64,000 nucleotides of DNA from an uncultured Paracoccaceae bacterium (GCA_947488175.1 CANKYO010000002.1:1-64000), one strand, 5' to 3'. Positions 45,053-54,370 are shown, counted from the first letter of the stretch. Notes: generated from the sequence alone by a model not told the origin. Made by a program: numbers and translations.

Positions 45053-45301
45053 TTACGACTTGAACGATGCAAGCCGCCTTTTGAGGATATCTTTCTCCTC
45101 AGTCAGACGCGCGATCTTGTTCAGGTCCTGCTCGCGCTCCAGCCGGGACTGCTCCAGATTCTGTTTCCAGAAACTGATTTCAGATTCCATTGAGGCCGCT
45201 TCTTTTGAGCCGCCGAATTTCCACAACAACCAGCCGAGCACCAGACCCAGAAGAAAGGTGAACGACATGTAGATGAGGACTTGGGTCAGAAAGGAAAACA
45301 T
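45053..45301 (-). CDS. Small membrane-anchored coiled-coil protein
   Basis: 82 residues. One N-terminal membrane helix (LIYMSFTFLLGLVLGWLLW) followed by a charged helix with heptad-like spacing (EISFWKQNLEQSRLEREQDL, KIARLTEEKDILKRRLASF). Start ATG at 45301. Lies 36 bases downstream of the OmpA coiled-coil gene, same strand, so both probably form one envelope-related transcript. No family recognised. Confidence 0.75.
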   Translation of the reverse strand: MFSFLTQVLIYMSFTFLLGLVLGWLLWKFGGSKEAASMESEISFWKQNLEQSRLEREQDLNKIARLTEEKDILKRRLASFKS

Positions 45302-45337
45302 CGATAACTCCGACTTTGTGCTGACTTTGGGGTCTGT

Positions 45338-47101
45338 TTAGCGCTCTTGCCATTCAAACGTGATACGACGGTTTTCGGCGCGGCCAGCGGCGGTGCCGTT
45401 GTCAGCGATAGGGTTGCTTTCGCCATATCCAACAACATTCATCGCTTCTGCCGGTACATCGCGTTCAACCATGAAATCGAAAATCGCAGTTGCACGCCGT
45501 TCACTCAGCCGCTGATTATTGTCCTCGCTGCCCTGGCTGTCCGTGTGACCACCGATTTCAAGCGCCAGTTCCTGCGCGCTGCATTCCGCCGCGATCACTG
45601 CCAGTTCTTCCAGCGGGGCAACCGATGCGTTGGTGACTGTGGTTGTGCCAGTGTTAAAGTTGATCTTTTCACTGGCCAGCACGGCATCGGAACGGCTCTG
45701 ACACTGGGCGATGGCCGACAGTTCAGTATCGGCTTCCTCGCCACCTTCTGCGACCTCAGATGCGTCCGCAGCCTCGTCCGTTGCAGCAGTTTCTTCAGCA
45801 GCAGCTGTTTCTTCTGTGGCTTCGGGCTCAGTAGTCTCATCTGTGCCAGATGCGTCTTCAGCAACTTCGGCAGCACCGGTCTCTTCCGTCGCGGCGGCGT
45901 CTTCAGCCACTTCGGCCTCGTCTGAAACGGCGGTGTCTACTTCTTCTGTCGCAGCAGCTTCTTCTGTGGCTTCTACGGCTTCGGTGCTGGCAGTCTCATC
46001 TGTTGCCTCTGCCACCTCAGTTGTGGCGGTCTCGTCCGTAGCCTCTGCCGCATCGGCAACCTCAGTGCCTTCGGTTTCCTCGGTTGCGGCGACCTCATCG
46101 GCGGTTGCCGCTTCTTCGGTCGCGGTAGCGTCTTCAGCTACTTCGGCCTCGGTTGCCGCTTCTTCTGTCGCAGCAGCGTCTTCGGCCACCTCGGCTTCGG
46201 CTGTCGCTTCGGCAGTAGCAGCAGCGGTTTCTGCCGCTTCAGCAGCGGGCGCCGCAGCAGTGTTTGCCGCGCGAAGCTCGGTGATGACCCGGTTACGCTC
46301 TACCAATGTGTTTGCCAGATTTGCGACATCTTCCTTGAGTGCTGCAATCTGGCCATCAAGTGCGGCGACCTGTCCTGTCAGTTCAGCAGTTACCTGCTCC
46401 TGATCGGCTGCCTCTGCCGATAATACCGCCACGCGCTCCTCTGCGGTTGCAAGTGCGGCTATCTTGTCGCTGATTTCCGTTTCCAGTTCGGCAATACGCG
46501 CCTCGGCCTCGGCCACAGCTTCACCAGCGTCCGGGGCTTCGTTCGCCGTTGCATCCGCAGTCAGGTCAGCCGCGCCGCTTTCGAGTTCAGCGATCCGGGC
46601 AGCACCAGCAGCAAGGTCAGCTTCAAGCTCCGCGATTTGCGCAGCCCGCGCGTCGATTTCCGCGCGCGCTTCCTCGATCTGGGTGTTCAGGGTTGCGATC
46701 TCCGTCTCAGTCAGGCTCAACTGACTGTCCCGATCAGCCAGATCAGACTGGGCTGCAGCAACCAGTTCGGCAAGGTCACTGTTTTCGCCTTTCAGCGCCT
46801 CGGCTTCGGTCAGCGCAGTTTCCAGCTGCTGGCGGGCCTGCTCAAGCTCGGCAACCGCAGTGTCGCTGTCGCTCGCCTGTGTCTGACTCTCTGCCTGCAG
46901 ATCAGCGATAGTTTGGGTCAGGGTGGCAATTTCTTCGGCCGATGCGGCACGTGACGCTTCGAATTCAGCCGTCACGGCGTCCAACTCGGCGGACGCACCA
47001 GCGCTGGTCTGGTCCACAACCGCATTCGGGACGGTCCGGCTGGCAAAAAACATGGTCAAGCCGGTTAAAATCAAAACCAATAAAATGAGTGGTAACCTCA
47101 T
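45338..47101 (-). CDS. OmpA-domain protein with coiled coil and acidic repeats
   Basis: 587 residues. N-terminal membrane anchor (LPLILLVLILTGLTMFFA), a coiled coil to about residue 280 (repeats of IAxLExxIAxLxAE type), an Ala/Thr/Glu low-complexity region ~285-460 built from degenerate units like EVAEDAAATEEAA and EATDETA, then a C-terminal OmpA peptidoglycan-binding domain (KINFNTGTTTVTNASVAPLE, LEIGGHTDSQGSEDNNQRLS, GRAENRRITFEW). It likely tethers the inner membrane to the cell wall across the periplasm. The low-complexity part spans the periplasm and may vary in length among strains. Confidence 0.88.
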   Translation of the reverse strand: MRLPLILLVLILTGLTMFFASRTVPNAVVDQTSAGASAELDAVTAEFEASRAASAEEIATLTQTIADLQAESQTQASDSDTAVAELEQARQQLETALTEAEALKGENSDLAELVAAAQSDLADRDSQLSLTETEIATLNTQIEEARAEIDARAAQIAELEADLAAGAARIAELESGAADLTADATANEAPDAGEAVAEAEARIAELETEISDKIAALATAEERVAVLSAEAADQEQVTAELTGQVAALDGQIAALKEDVANLANTLVERNRVITELRAANTAAAPAAEAAETAAATAEATAEAEVAEDAAATEEAATEAEVAEDATATEEAATADEVAATEETEGTEVADAAEATDETATTEVAEATDETASTEAVEATEEAAATEEVDTAVSDEAEVAEDAAATEETGAAEVAEDASGTDETTEPEATEETAAAEETAATDEAADASEVAEGGEEADTELSAIAQCQSRSDAVLASEKINFNTGTTTVTNASVAPLEELAVIAAECSAQELALEIGGHTDSQGSEDNNQRLSERRATAIFDFMVERDVPAEAMNVVGYGESNPIADNGTAAGRAENRRITFEWQER

Positions 47102-47275
47102 TTAGACATTCCTCGCATAAGTTGTGTCCGCATAAACAATCGAAATCGCGTTGCGTGTGGGAAACACGCAGTTTTCGTAACAAATCGGCTCTATTTGGCG
47201 ACTATGGCCATAATGTGACAACAGATCGCCACTTGTCTGACCATGGGGGATTCCGGCCACTGTGACCCTCCGTCA

Positions 47276-47303
47276 CAAAAACGCCCACCAGTTGGCGGGC
47301 GTT
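47276..47303 (-). terminator. Terminator of rpsO
   Basis: AACGCCCACC (47280-47289) pairs with GGCGGGCGTT (47294-47303), one G-U pair. On the minus strand a TTTTTG run follows. 28 bases past the rpsO stop. Confidence 0.85.
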
Positions 47304-47331
47304 CTAGAAAACAGATCAGATGATCCGCCGA

Positions 47332-47601
47332 TTAACGGCGCAGACCCAGACGCTTGATCAGGTCCTGATAACGGGCCTCGTCCTTGCTGCGGGTGTAGTC
47401 CAGCAGCTTGCGGCGCTGGGCGACCATCTTCAACAGGCCACGGCGGCCATGATTGTCTTTCTTGTGTGTCTTGAAGTGTTCCGTCAGCGTCGCGATGCGG
47501 CTGGACAGGATGGCAACCTGAACTTCAGGCGAACCGGTGTCGCCGTCCTTGGTTGCAAAATCCTTCATGATCTTCGCTTTGTCTTCAGCAGTAATCGACA
47601 T
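47332..47601 (-). CDS. rpsO: 30S ribosomal protein S15
   Basis: 89 residues, standard length, starting [20 protein letters not shown]. Binds 16S rRNA early in 30S assembly. Conserved [40 protein letters not shown] and [20 protein letters not shown]. The ATG at 47601 has AAGGAGAC 4-11 bases upstream; longer frames upstream are rejected. Confidence 0.97.
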   Translation of the reverse strand: MSITAEDKAKIMKDFATKDGDTGSPEVQVAILSSRIATLTEHFKTHKKDNHGRRGLLKMVAQRRKLLDYTRSKDEARYQDLIKRLGLRR

Positions 47602-47735
47602 CGGGGTCTCCTTTGGTTGAAGGGTGATGGCGCGATCCGGGATGTCGTCCAGAAAGGCCCGTGGAGGGTCCGTTCGTGGTGATTCCACGCGCGGATGGGT
47701 GCGTTTAAGGGCATTTCGCCGAAAAGAAAAGGGGT

Positions 47736-48578
47736 TTATGCCGCGACAAGCGCCACTGCATCCAGATCCAGATCCGTGAGGTTGGCAAAGGTCGCCACAA
47801 CCTCGCCATCCGCAAGCAGGACCAGCCCCGCATCCGAAAGCTGCGTCGACAGCGTTGGCTTGACCCCGTCATAGTCAATTTCGATGATATCCTCGGCCGG
47901 ATCAAAATCCCCAACGATGGCGTCATTGCCCGCAGTGAGGGAAAAGGTATCAGCCCCGGTGCCACCATGCAGGTTGTCGCCAGCGCCGCCCTTCAGGATA
48001 TCATTGCCCGCCCCGCCATTGAGGAAATCGCGGATGTTATCGCCCCGGTCATAGACCAGATCGTCACCGGACCCGCCATGCAGTGTGTCAGCGCCGCCGC
48101 CGCCCACCAGCACATCGTCGCCAAGCGAGCCATGCAAGGCGTCGTCGCCGTCACCGCCCATCAGGATATCGGCACCGTCACCGCCATTCAGGATGTCGTC
48201 GCCATCGCGCCCGGCGATGATGTCATCACCCACATGACCATAAAGCTCATCATTGCCGGACCCACCGTCCAGAACGTCATCACCGCGCCCGCCATGCAAT
48301 TCGTCATCGCCAGCGCCGCCAGCCAAATGGTCATTCCCATCTTCGCCATGAATGTAATCGTCACCGGCCCCGGTTTGCACGGTATCATCCCTGTCACCGG
48401 AAAAGATCACCGTGTCATCATCACTTGGGTCGATCAGCTCATTCAGCGGGGTGATTTCGACAGACGGGTCATCATCCTGCTCTCTGGCAGGCTTTTCCTC
48501 GATATCATCACTATCGTCGCTGGCGTTGAACATAAACGCGGATAGCGCAACGCCCATCAGTCCGAGAATCCCAAGCAT
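47736..48578 (-). CDS. Membrane-anchored RTX calcium-binding protein
   Basis: 280 residues. A short N-terminal hydrophobic segment ([17 protein letters not shown]) precedes an acidic linker and about 15 RTX-like nonapeptide units between residues ~60 and 215 ([20 protein letters not shown] and similar), which fold as a calcium-bound beta-roll. The C-terminal ~70 residues ([28 protein letters not shown]) look like the usual RTX end domain of secreted alphaproteobacterial proteins. No type I secretion genes are nearby. The N-terminal anchor is unusual for RTX proteins. Role unknown; adhesion or calcium-linked structure are possible. Confidence 0.82.
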   Translation of the reverse strand: MLGILGLMGVALSAFMFNASDDSDDIEEKPAREQDDDPSVEITPLNELIDPSDDDTVIFSGDRDDTVQTGAGDDYIHGEDGNDHLAGGAGDDELHGGRGDDVLDGGSGNDELYGHVGDDIIAGRDGDDILNGGDGADILMGGDGDDALHGSLGDDVLVGGGGADTLHGGSGDDLVYDRGDNIRDFLNGGAGNDILKGGAGDNLHGGTGADTFSLTAGNDAIVGDFDPAEDIIEIDYDGVKPTLSTQLSDAGLVLLADGEVVATFANLTDLDLDAVALVAA

Positions 48579-48669
48579 GGTAAACCTGTAATGTCTGGCC
48601 GCCCCCGACCCGTCAGCATACGTTCTAGCATATCCACGCCTGTTCGTGGTCCGGAAACTGACCTTAGGG

Positions 48670-49179
48670 TTAACGGACCCAGCGCACCGGGGTCTGGGCG
48701 TAGCTGATGTAAAGCGGGTGTTTGGGGTGCCCGTGTTTGGTCAGACCCAGCGTATGAATGAGGCGACCAGTCGCGTGTAGCAGCGATGCGACCGCAGGGC
48801 CCCGGTCCTGATGCGCGCCATGGGTGCCCCAGGCTGCAATGATCTGATCGGCCCAGTCCACCCCGGCTGCGATCACGCGGTCATTCTCCGGTCCCACCGG
48901 GTCCGCCGCCTTGCGCATCTTGTGGGGATCGGTTTCGCGCCAGGCAAAGATATTGGTGACCTGAAAGGCGCCGAACCCCAGCGCCCGTGCCCGCCTTTCG
49001 CAGCGTTCGACCGTCGGATCATTCTGGATTTCGGTCGCCTTGGACGGGTTGAGCATAATGAACAAAACCCGCTTGCCTGCCGGATCCCAAGTGCGGGTCA
49101 GGGCATAGCGATAACGTTCGCACTCTGAATAAACGGCGGTCGATGATGCATCATCCTTGATATGGGTGCGGGTGATCAT
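48670..49179 (-). CDS. DUF1643 protein
   Basis: 169 residues. Conserved core RYALTRTWDPAGKRVLFIML, NPSKATEIQNDPTVERCERR, GFGAFQVTNIFAWRETDPHK and IIAAWGTHG define the DUF1643 family, small cytoplasmic proteins of unknown function sometimes found near mobile or phage genes. Starts 42 bases from the truB end, same strand. No signal peptide. Confidence 0.85.
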   Translation of the reverse strand: MITRTHIKDDASSTAVYSECERYRYALTRTWDPAGKRVLFIMLNPSKATEIQNDPTVERCERRARALGFGAFQVTNIFAWRETDPHKMRKAADPVGPENDRVIAAGVDWADQIIAAWGTHGAHQDRGPAVASLLHATGRLIHTLGLTKHGHPKHPLYISYAQTPVRWVR

Positions 49180-49199
49180 GGCGGGGCAGAGGCTGCATC

Positions 49200-49225
49200 G
49201 TAAGATGGGTCTTGACCCATCTTAC
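49200..49225 (-). repeat. Palindromic repeat that includes the truB stop codon
   Basis: GTAAGATGGGTC (49200-49211), TT, GACCCATCTTAC (49214-49225): 12-bp perfect arms. The truB stop TAA (49224-49222 on the minus strand) lies inside one arm. The same element ends alkB (9474-9498). No T-run follows. Confidence 0.75.
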
Positions 49226-50127
49226 CCGACAAAGACGCGGGAAGGCTGCATCTCACCACCGCGATAGGTCCCCACAGCGATGGCCTTGCCCTCATAAGAG
49301 GCCCAGACCTCTTCGCCATACTCCACATTCGATGCGATGACCGACGCAGGGTTGCCATTGCGCAGCTTCGCGACGCTTTCGGTCAGGCAGCGGACCTCTG
49401 GCAAATCCGACAGCCCAACCTCCAACGGCTGCAGATGGGCGTCCAGTTCAGGTGTTCTGGCCAGCGCATCAACCTGGTCCAGCGTGATCCCGTCATCGGC
49501 CTGAAACGGGCCGGACCAGATACGCCGCAAGGATTTGACATGGGCCTTGCAGCCCAGCGCCTCACCCAGATCGCGTGCGATCGCCCGGACATATCCACCC
49601 TTGCCACAGGTCATTTCGAGGATGACATGGTCCGGGTCGGGGCGGTCCACCAGCAACAATTCCTCCACCCATAACGGGCGGGCGGCCAGTTCCATCTCCT
49701 CGCCGTCACGGGCCTTCTTATAGGCACGCTGACCATCGATTTTCACAGCTGAAAACTGGGGCGGTACCTGCATGATGTCACCCACAAACCCGCCCAGGGC
49801 CGCCTTGATCGCATCGTCATCCGGACGCAGATCGCTTGTGGCGATCACTTCGCCTTCTGCATCGTCGGTATTGGTGGCCTGCCCAAGGCGAACAGTAAAG
49901 ACATAGGCTTTCAGCGCATCGGTGATGTAAGGCACGGTCTTGGTCGCCTCGCCCAGGGCCACCGCCAAAACACCGGTCGCTTCAGGATCCAGCGTGCCCG
50001 CATGGCCCGCCTTCTTCGCCTCCAGTGCCCAGCGTACCTTGTTGACCACGGCGGTTGACGTGATGCCAGCGGGCTTGTCCACCACCAGCCAACCCGAAAC
50101 ATCCCGCCCTTTGCGTTTACGTGCCAT
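49222..50127 (-). CDS. truB: tRNA pseudouridine-55 synthase
   Basis: 301 residues. Makes pseudouridine 55 in the T-loop of tRNAs. Catalytic Asp47 in [40 protein letters not shown] at the N-terminus; [20 protein letters not shown] and [15 protein letters not shown] further on, and a PUA-like tail. The common neighbours rbfA and infB are not here; an unrelated low-gene-density stretch lies upstream. GGGCAATGGCACG around the start has only a weak ribosome site. Confidence 0.95.
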   Translation of the reverse strand: MARKRKGRDVSGWLVVDKPAGITSTAVVNKVRWALEAKKAGHAGTLDPEATGVLAVALGEATKTVPYITDALKAYVFTVRLGQATNTDDAEGEVIATSDLRPDDDAIKAALGGFVGDIMQVPPQFSAVKIDGQRAYKKARDGEEMELAARPLWVEELLLVDRPDPDHVILEMTCGKGGYVRAIARDLGEALGCKAHVKSLRRIWSGPFQADDGITLDQVDALARTPELDAHLQPLEVGLSDLPEVRCLTESVAKLRNGNPASVIASNVEYGEEVWASYEGKAIAVGTYRGGEMQPSRVFVG

Positions 50128-51107
50128 TGCCCTGTCCGTCTTGAGATTTCGCGGTTGCTAGAGTGGTCTGCATGGAGGGTCAAGGTTTGGTGGGGTCGTA
50201 TTGGCAGGTATTCGAAAGGCACAGTCGCTGACTGAACGGCTGATCCAAACTCATGCTGACGGATGCTGCGACCCCGGAGTACATCTGTTATCGGCTAGAA
50301 TCGCCGCCTGTTTTAGTCACCTAATTAAGGTTGCCCAATTAACGTCTACCTCGCAGCAAATGCTTCAACTCAATACCAAAAACTAGCGTGCCTCAGACTA
50401 CCTCTCCAATCGCCGCTCTGCCCGGCACTCCACCGTGCCGAAACAAGAGTGTCATGATCAAATATATGGACTTGTTTTGTTGGCTGATGTTTTTGAAGCG
50501 ATCCATGCCCCTCACAGACGCTGTCGGCAAAACACGAGCTTGGCTCACCCAAGGATACCTTTCGTGGTCGGGGAGTTCGAACTTTCTAAAGATATGATCC
50601 ACATGTCAGACAAATTCACCCTCGTTTGTGGGCTCTTGAAAATTTGGCGAAAACAACACCCGCTCCAATGGTTCGGCGGTTTGTGTGATTGTCACGAAGC
50701 TTCCGTTGAAATTAGTTTTGCGTCTGAATGTCCTATGTAGTCAATGGCATGATAGGAATAGAAGGACATGCTTATGGCTGGGTCATTGGTGCGAATAATG
50801 CCATTCTTAACATCCCACTACTGCTCAAACCCGTCGGGCACGCAGTAACGTGAAACTTAACGTGGTCTGGGTGCGCTCGGTTTTTATGTGGATCTATCCA
50901 GCCTTCGAGATATCGTAGTGGATTCACGGCCTTGATTTCCTTCCATTTTCTTGATCTGCCAATGAGATGTCTTCTACAAAAACCCAAAAAAACCGTAGCA
51001 AAAGCATGGCTTCGGTCTACCAAAGTCAATGTTTGAAAAATTCCGCAAAGCCACCACTGCGTGTAAGCTCGCCAATTATGCCACCAGCAAACATTGGGTG
51101 TGGGTAG
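50128..51107. other. Long gene-poor stretch between truB and recQ
   Basis: 980 bases, visibly richer in A+T than the neighbours, without a convincing gene. Short frames exist on both strands and overlap each other. A minus-strand frame (50393-50602) includes ELPDHERYPWVSQARVLPTA, which faintly recalls the C-terminal end of sulfotransferases, and another (50772-51029) reads RSRKWKEIKAVNPLRYLEGW; neither could be assigned. Likely decayed or transferred DNA. Confidence 0.45.
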
Positions 51108-53141
51108 TTATCCACCCTCCAGCACCTCCAGAAACGCCTCACCGAAACGTTCCGCATATTTGTCGCCCATGACCCGTGTCAGGTGGTTGATGTCGGGGTT
51201 TCGCAGGTTGGCCACTTTCGCGATCACTGAGGCAGAGCAGCTCATGGGTTTGTCTACGCCATGAGGGCCGCGCATCAGATTGGCCTGAACCTCCAACAAC
51301 CGGTCATAGACCGCCCCTTCGCTGCGTCCGGCCAGTTTGCGCCGGGCCGGGTGCATATCCTCGACGGCGCCCGCGATCACTTCCAGAAACGCCTTGCCAT
51401 AGCTTTCCAGCTTTTTCGCCCCGACCCCGCCGATTTGTGCCATCTCGTCCAGCGTGCGCGGTTTGCGTTCCGCCATTTCGATCAGCGTGCGATCGTTGAA
51501 GATGATATAGGCGGGCGCGTTTGCCTGTTCGGCCAGATAACGCCGCTTGGCCTTCAGCGCAGACAGCAGCGGCGCGTCTTCCTCGTTCACCAGCATCCGC
51601 ACCTTTGGTCCGGATTTGGCCGCTTTGATCGTGTCCTTGCGCAGTTCAATCGTCGCCTCGCCCCGCAGGATCGGTCGCGCGTGATCGGTCATCCGCAAGG
51701 CCCCGTGCCGGTCCCTGTCAGGCCGCAGCAGGTCATGCCCCATCATCTGACGAAAGATCGCCTGCCATTGCCGTTTGTCATACTCCTTGCCCACGCCGAA
51801 GGTTGGCAGGCTGTCATGGCCGCGTTGCTGGATCTTGTCGGTCAGGTTGCCCAGCAGGATGTCGATCAGGTGGCCCGAACCGAACCATTCGTCGGTCCGA
51901 AGGGCGGCAGACAGGGCCATGCGCACGGGTGTCGTCGCGTCGAAGATTTCGGCGGGTTTGTCGCAGAGATCGCAGTTGCCGCAAGGTGTCGCCTCCTCTC
52001 CAAAATAGCCGAGCAGGGTTTGCCGCCTGCAATGCAGCGCCTCTGCCAGCCCCAGAAGCGCGTTCAGCCGTCCGTGATCGGCGGCGCGTCGTTCCGGTGG
52101 TGCGAGGCCTTCATCAACTTGCTGACGGCGGAATCGGATGTCATCGGGGCCAAATAGCGTCAGTGTTTCGGCAGGCGCCCCGTCGCGCCCGGCACGTCCG
52201 ATTTCCTGATAATACGCCTCGATCGATTTGGGCAGATCGGCATGGGCGACCCAGCGGATATCGGGTTTGTCGATCCCCATCCCGAAAGCCACGGTCGCGC
52301 AGACGATCAGCCCGTCCTCTTGCTGGAACCGGCGTTCGACGACGCGCCGGTCCTCGGCCTCCATCCCGCCGTGATAGTGGCAGGTGGGGTGGCTCGCATC
52401 GGCCAGCGCCCGCGACAGGGTTTCGGTCTTGGCCCGCGTGCCACAATAGACGATGCCCGACTGGCCTTTGCGGGCGGCGGCGAAATTCAGGATCTGGTTG
52501 CGGGGCCCGTCCTTGACCGCGAAAGCAAGGTGGATATTAGGCCGGTCGAACCCGCGCAGGAAGGTGGCGGGTTGCTGACCGGCAAAGAGTTTCTGAACAA
52601 TCTCTTCGCGCGTTTCCGCATCCGCCGTGGCGGTAAAGGCGGCAAGGGGGGCATCAAGCGCCTCTCGCAACTCACCAATCCGCAGGTAGTCGGGTCGAAA
52701 ATCATGGCCCCACTGGCTGACGCAATGTGCCTCGTCCACGGCGATCAGGCTGACACCGGCCCGGTGCAGCATCTGGATGGTCCCGCCAGAGGCAAGCCGT
52801 TCGGGCGCCATGTAAAGCAGTTTCAGCGTGCCCGCCTCAAGCGCGGCCCAGACTGCATCGGTTTCTTCCTGGGTGTTACCGGATGTGAGCGCACCTGCTT
52901 CGACCCCAGCCTCGCGCAGGCCGCGGACCTGATCGCGCATCAGGGCAATCAAGGGGGAAATGACAACGGTGATCCCCTCGCGGACCAGTGCAGGCAACTG
53001 AAAACACAGGGATTTGCCGCCGCCCGTGGGCATGATGGCGAGGGTATTCTGCCCCCGAACCACCGCTTCGACGATTTCCTCTTGGCCGGGCCGGAAGGCA
53101 TCAAAGCCAAAGACATCGCGAAGAAGCGTGGCAGCGCTCAT
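51108..53141 (-). CDS. recQ: ATP-dependent DNA helicase RecQ
   Basis: 677 residues. 3'-5' helicase in recombination and fork repair. Walker A in AIMPTGGGKSLCFQLPALV, DEAH box in LIAVDEAHCVSQWGHDFRPD, motif VI in YYQEIGRAGRDGAPAETLTL, zinc-binding RQC Cys set ending PCGNCDLC, winged helix, and a C-terminal HRDC domain (FNDRTLIEMAERKPRTLDEM). All key residues present. Monocistronic, with 143 bases to the next gene downstream. Confidence 0.96.
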   Translation of the reverse strand: MSAATLLRDVFGFDAFRPGQEEIVEAVVRGQNTLAIMPTGGGKSLCFQLPALVREGITVVISPLIALMRDQVRGLREAGVEAGALTSGNTQEETDAVWAALEAGTLKLLYMAPERLASGGTIQMLHRAGVSLIAVDEAHCVSQWGHDFRPDYLRIGELREALDAPLAAFTATADAETREEIVQKLFAGQQPATFLRGFDRPNIHLAFAVKDGPRNQILNFAAARKGQSGIVYCGTRAKTETLSRALADASHPTCHYHGGMEAEDRRVVERRFQQEDGLIVCATVAFGMGIDKPDIRWVAHADLPKSIEAYYQEIGRAGRDGAPAETLTLFGPDDIRFRRQQVDEGLAPPERRAADHGRLNALLGLAEALHCRRQTLLGYFGEEATPCGNCDLCDKPAEIFDATTPVRMALSAALRTDEWFGSGHLIDILLGNLTDKIQQRGHDSLPTFGVGKEYDKRQWQAIFRQMMGHDLLRPDRDRHGALRMTDHARPILRGEATIELRKDTIKAAKSGPKVRMLVNEEDAPLLSALKAKRRYLAEQANAPAYIIFNDRTLIEMAERKPRTLDEMAQIGGVGAKKLESYGKAFLEVIAGAVEDMHPARRKLAGRSEGAVYDRLLEVQANLMRGPHGVDKPMSCSASVIAKVANLRNPDINHLTRVMGDKYAERFGEAFLEVLEGG

Positions 53142-53232
53142 GAATGGGGACCTGTTGTTGTTTAATGCTCTTGAAGGTCACAATCCCACGCTAAGAATCT
53201 GTAAACAAGTATCGCTTACGCCGCAGCACAAG

Positions 53233-53263
53233 AAAAAAGCCGGCACCTTGCGGTACCGGCTTT
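53233..53263 (-). terminator. Terminator of the 109-residue gene, copy 1
   Basis: AAAGCCGGCACC (53236-53247), short loop, GGTACCGGCTT (53252-53262). On the minus strand the stem is followed by a run of T (TTTTTTC). Confidence 0.85.
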
Positions 53264-53284
53264 GCTGCTGCGATGTGGGTGACG

Positions 53285-53614
53285 TTATTCGATGTCGAAC
53301 TGCTTGGTGGCGACGACCTGACCGTCAATCGTCACGATGGCAATGACATCCTTGCGGGTGGGCAGGCCAGTATCGACCCGAACATCAGTATTTGCGCCGA
53401 CATGCAGGTTTTGCTGGCCCAGAAGACGGCCTTGCTGACCAGTGTGGTAATCGTAAATTTCCAGAATGGCTGCGCTGTCAGTGGTGATGAGCCCCAGTTC
53501 GAGCGTGTCATCGGATTCGAGCGTACGACCGGTTTCAAAATAGGTGTCGGCGACGCCGAAGGTTGCGACGGTAGCGGCGGCAGCCGATGCGAGGATAGTG
53601 GATTTGATAGACAT
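53285..53614 (-). CDS. Secreted 109-residue protein, tandem copy 1
   Basis: 109 residues from ATG at 53614 with GGAAGG upstream. Signal peptide (MSIKSTILASAAAATVATFG), mature chain DTYFETGRTLESDDTLELGL, LEIYDYHTGQQGRLLG, VGANTDVRVDTGLPTRKDVI, ending QVVATKQFDIE. Same length and plan as two genes upstream on the same strand; it is the most diverged copy. Short beta strands are predicted by pattern; no Cys. Function unknown. Has its own upstream block and its own terminator. Confidence 0.85.
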   Translation of the reverse strand: MSIKSTILASAAAATVATFGVADTYFETGRTLESDDTLELGLITTDSAAILEIYDYHTGQQGRLLGQQNLHVGANTDVRVDTGLPTRKDVIAIVTIDGQVVATKQFDIE

Positions 53615-53654
53615 GGTTTGGTTCCCTTCCTTGGGTATCCTGATGTGTGAGGCA

Positions 53655-53810
53655 GCGGTTTGCTGCATTTCATGAAACCAAGATGGGCCATTCGAGGCAC
53701 GACGAGAAGGCGGAGGGCGATCAAGAAAAAGGTGAATAGTGTGAAGAGGTTAGTGTCTTGACAGCCAATTTGCTTGCCCCTGGAGCCTCGCGGTGCATTT
53801 ACGCACGGAC
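53655..53810 (-). promoter_or_regulatory. Conserved upstream block of copy 1
   Basis: Contains GTGCAT TT ACGCAC (53793-53806) and, 29 bases away, CTTGACA (53757-53763), plus a TGATGAA/TCATGAAAC-like leader part near 53675. The same elements in the same order and spacing lie upstream of copy 3 (54840-55007). Probably the promoter or operator region duplicated with the genes. Confidence 0.5.
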
Positions 53811-53987
53811 CGATAGGTCTTTCTGTGCGTCTGATGCTGTTGGACCGTGGTGAACTGAAACATGAGTTCACAGGTTTCAGCTGGGCGCAAATACGTGAGC
53901 GCTCAATATTTCGGATATATCCCGCCCGCGTGAGCAGGATGAAACGGTTTAAGGGGTCGTTTCTTGGATTGGAGCAAGCATCGCACG

Positions 53988-54023
53988 CAAAAAAGGCCGG
54001 TCATCCAGTGATGACCGGCCTTT
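53988..54023 (-). terminator. Terminator of the 109-residue gene, copy 2
   Basis: AAAGGCCGGTCAT (53992-54004), loop CCAGTG, ATGACCGGCCTTT (54011-54023): a perfect 13-bp stem. On the minus strand TTTTTTGCG follows. Ends a copy3-copy2 transcript. Confidence 0.9.
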
Positions 54024-54040
54024 CGGGGAGGGGTGTTTGC

Positions 54041-54370
54041 TTAGTTGACGTCGAACGGTTTTGACGCGACGACTTCACCGTCGATCTTGATCAGGGCGAT
54101 CACGTCGCGGGTCTGGGGCAGGCCGGTGTTGACGCGCACATTGGTGTTGGCGCCAGCCGACAGACGCTCGGAGCCGACCAGCGCGCCTTGGGCGCCAGTG
54201 TGATAGTCGTAGATTTCGACCACGCCAGCACCGTCAGCGGTGATCAGGCCCAGTTCCAGCACGTCGCCGGCATCCAGTGTGCGGCCTTGCTCGAAATAAC
54301 TGTCGGCAGCCCCGGCAGTAGCGGTCACGGCAACGGCGGCAGCGGCAAATGCGATTGATTTGATAGACAT
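54041..54370 (-). CDS. Secreted 109-residue protein, tandem copy 2
   Basis: 109 residues with AAGGAT upstream of the ATG. Signal peptide MSIKSIAFAAAAVAVTATAG, mature chain from ADSYFEQGRTLDAGDVLELG; core GVVEIYDYHTGAQGALVG, SAGANTNVRVNTGLPQTRDV, ALIKIDGEVVASKPFDVN. Roughly three quarters identical to copy 3 by eye. Separated from copy 3 by 89 bases without a clear terminator, so probably co-transcribed with it. Function unknown. Confidence 0.87.
   Translation of the reverse strand: MSIKSIAFAAAAVAVTATAGAADSYFEQGRTLDAGDVLELGLITADGAGVVEIYDYHTGAQGALVGSERLSAGANTNVRVNTGLPQTRDVIALIKIDGEVVASKPFDVN

Noticed and set aside
45711..46403. Ser/Ala-rich 230-residue plus-strand frame
   Set aside because: It is the reverse reading of the low-complexity repeat in the OmpA protein.
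50772..51029. 85-residue minus-strand frame between truB and recQ
   Set aside because: No ribosome site or recognised family; reported only as part of the gene-poor stretch.
51261..52157. 298-residue plus-strand open frame
   Set aside because: Antisense shadow of recQ, which has all helicase motifs.
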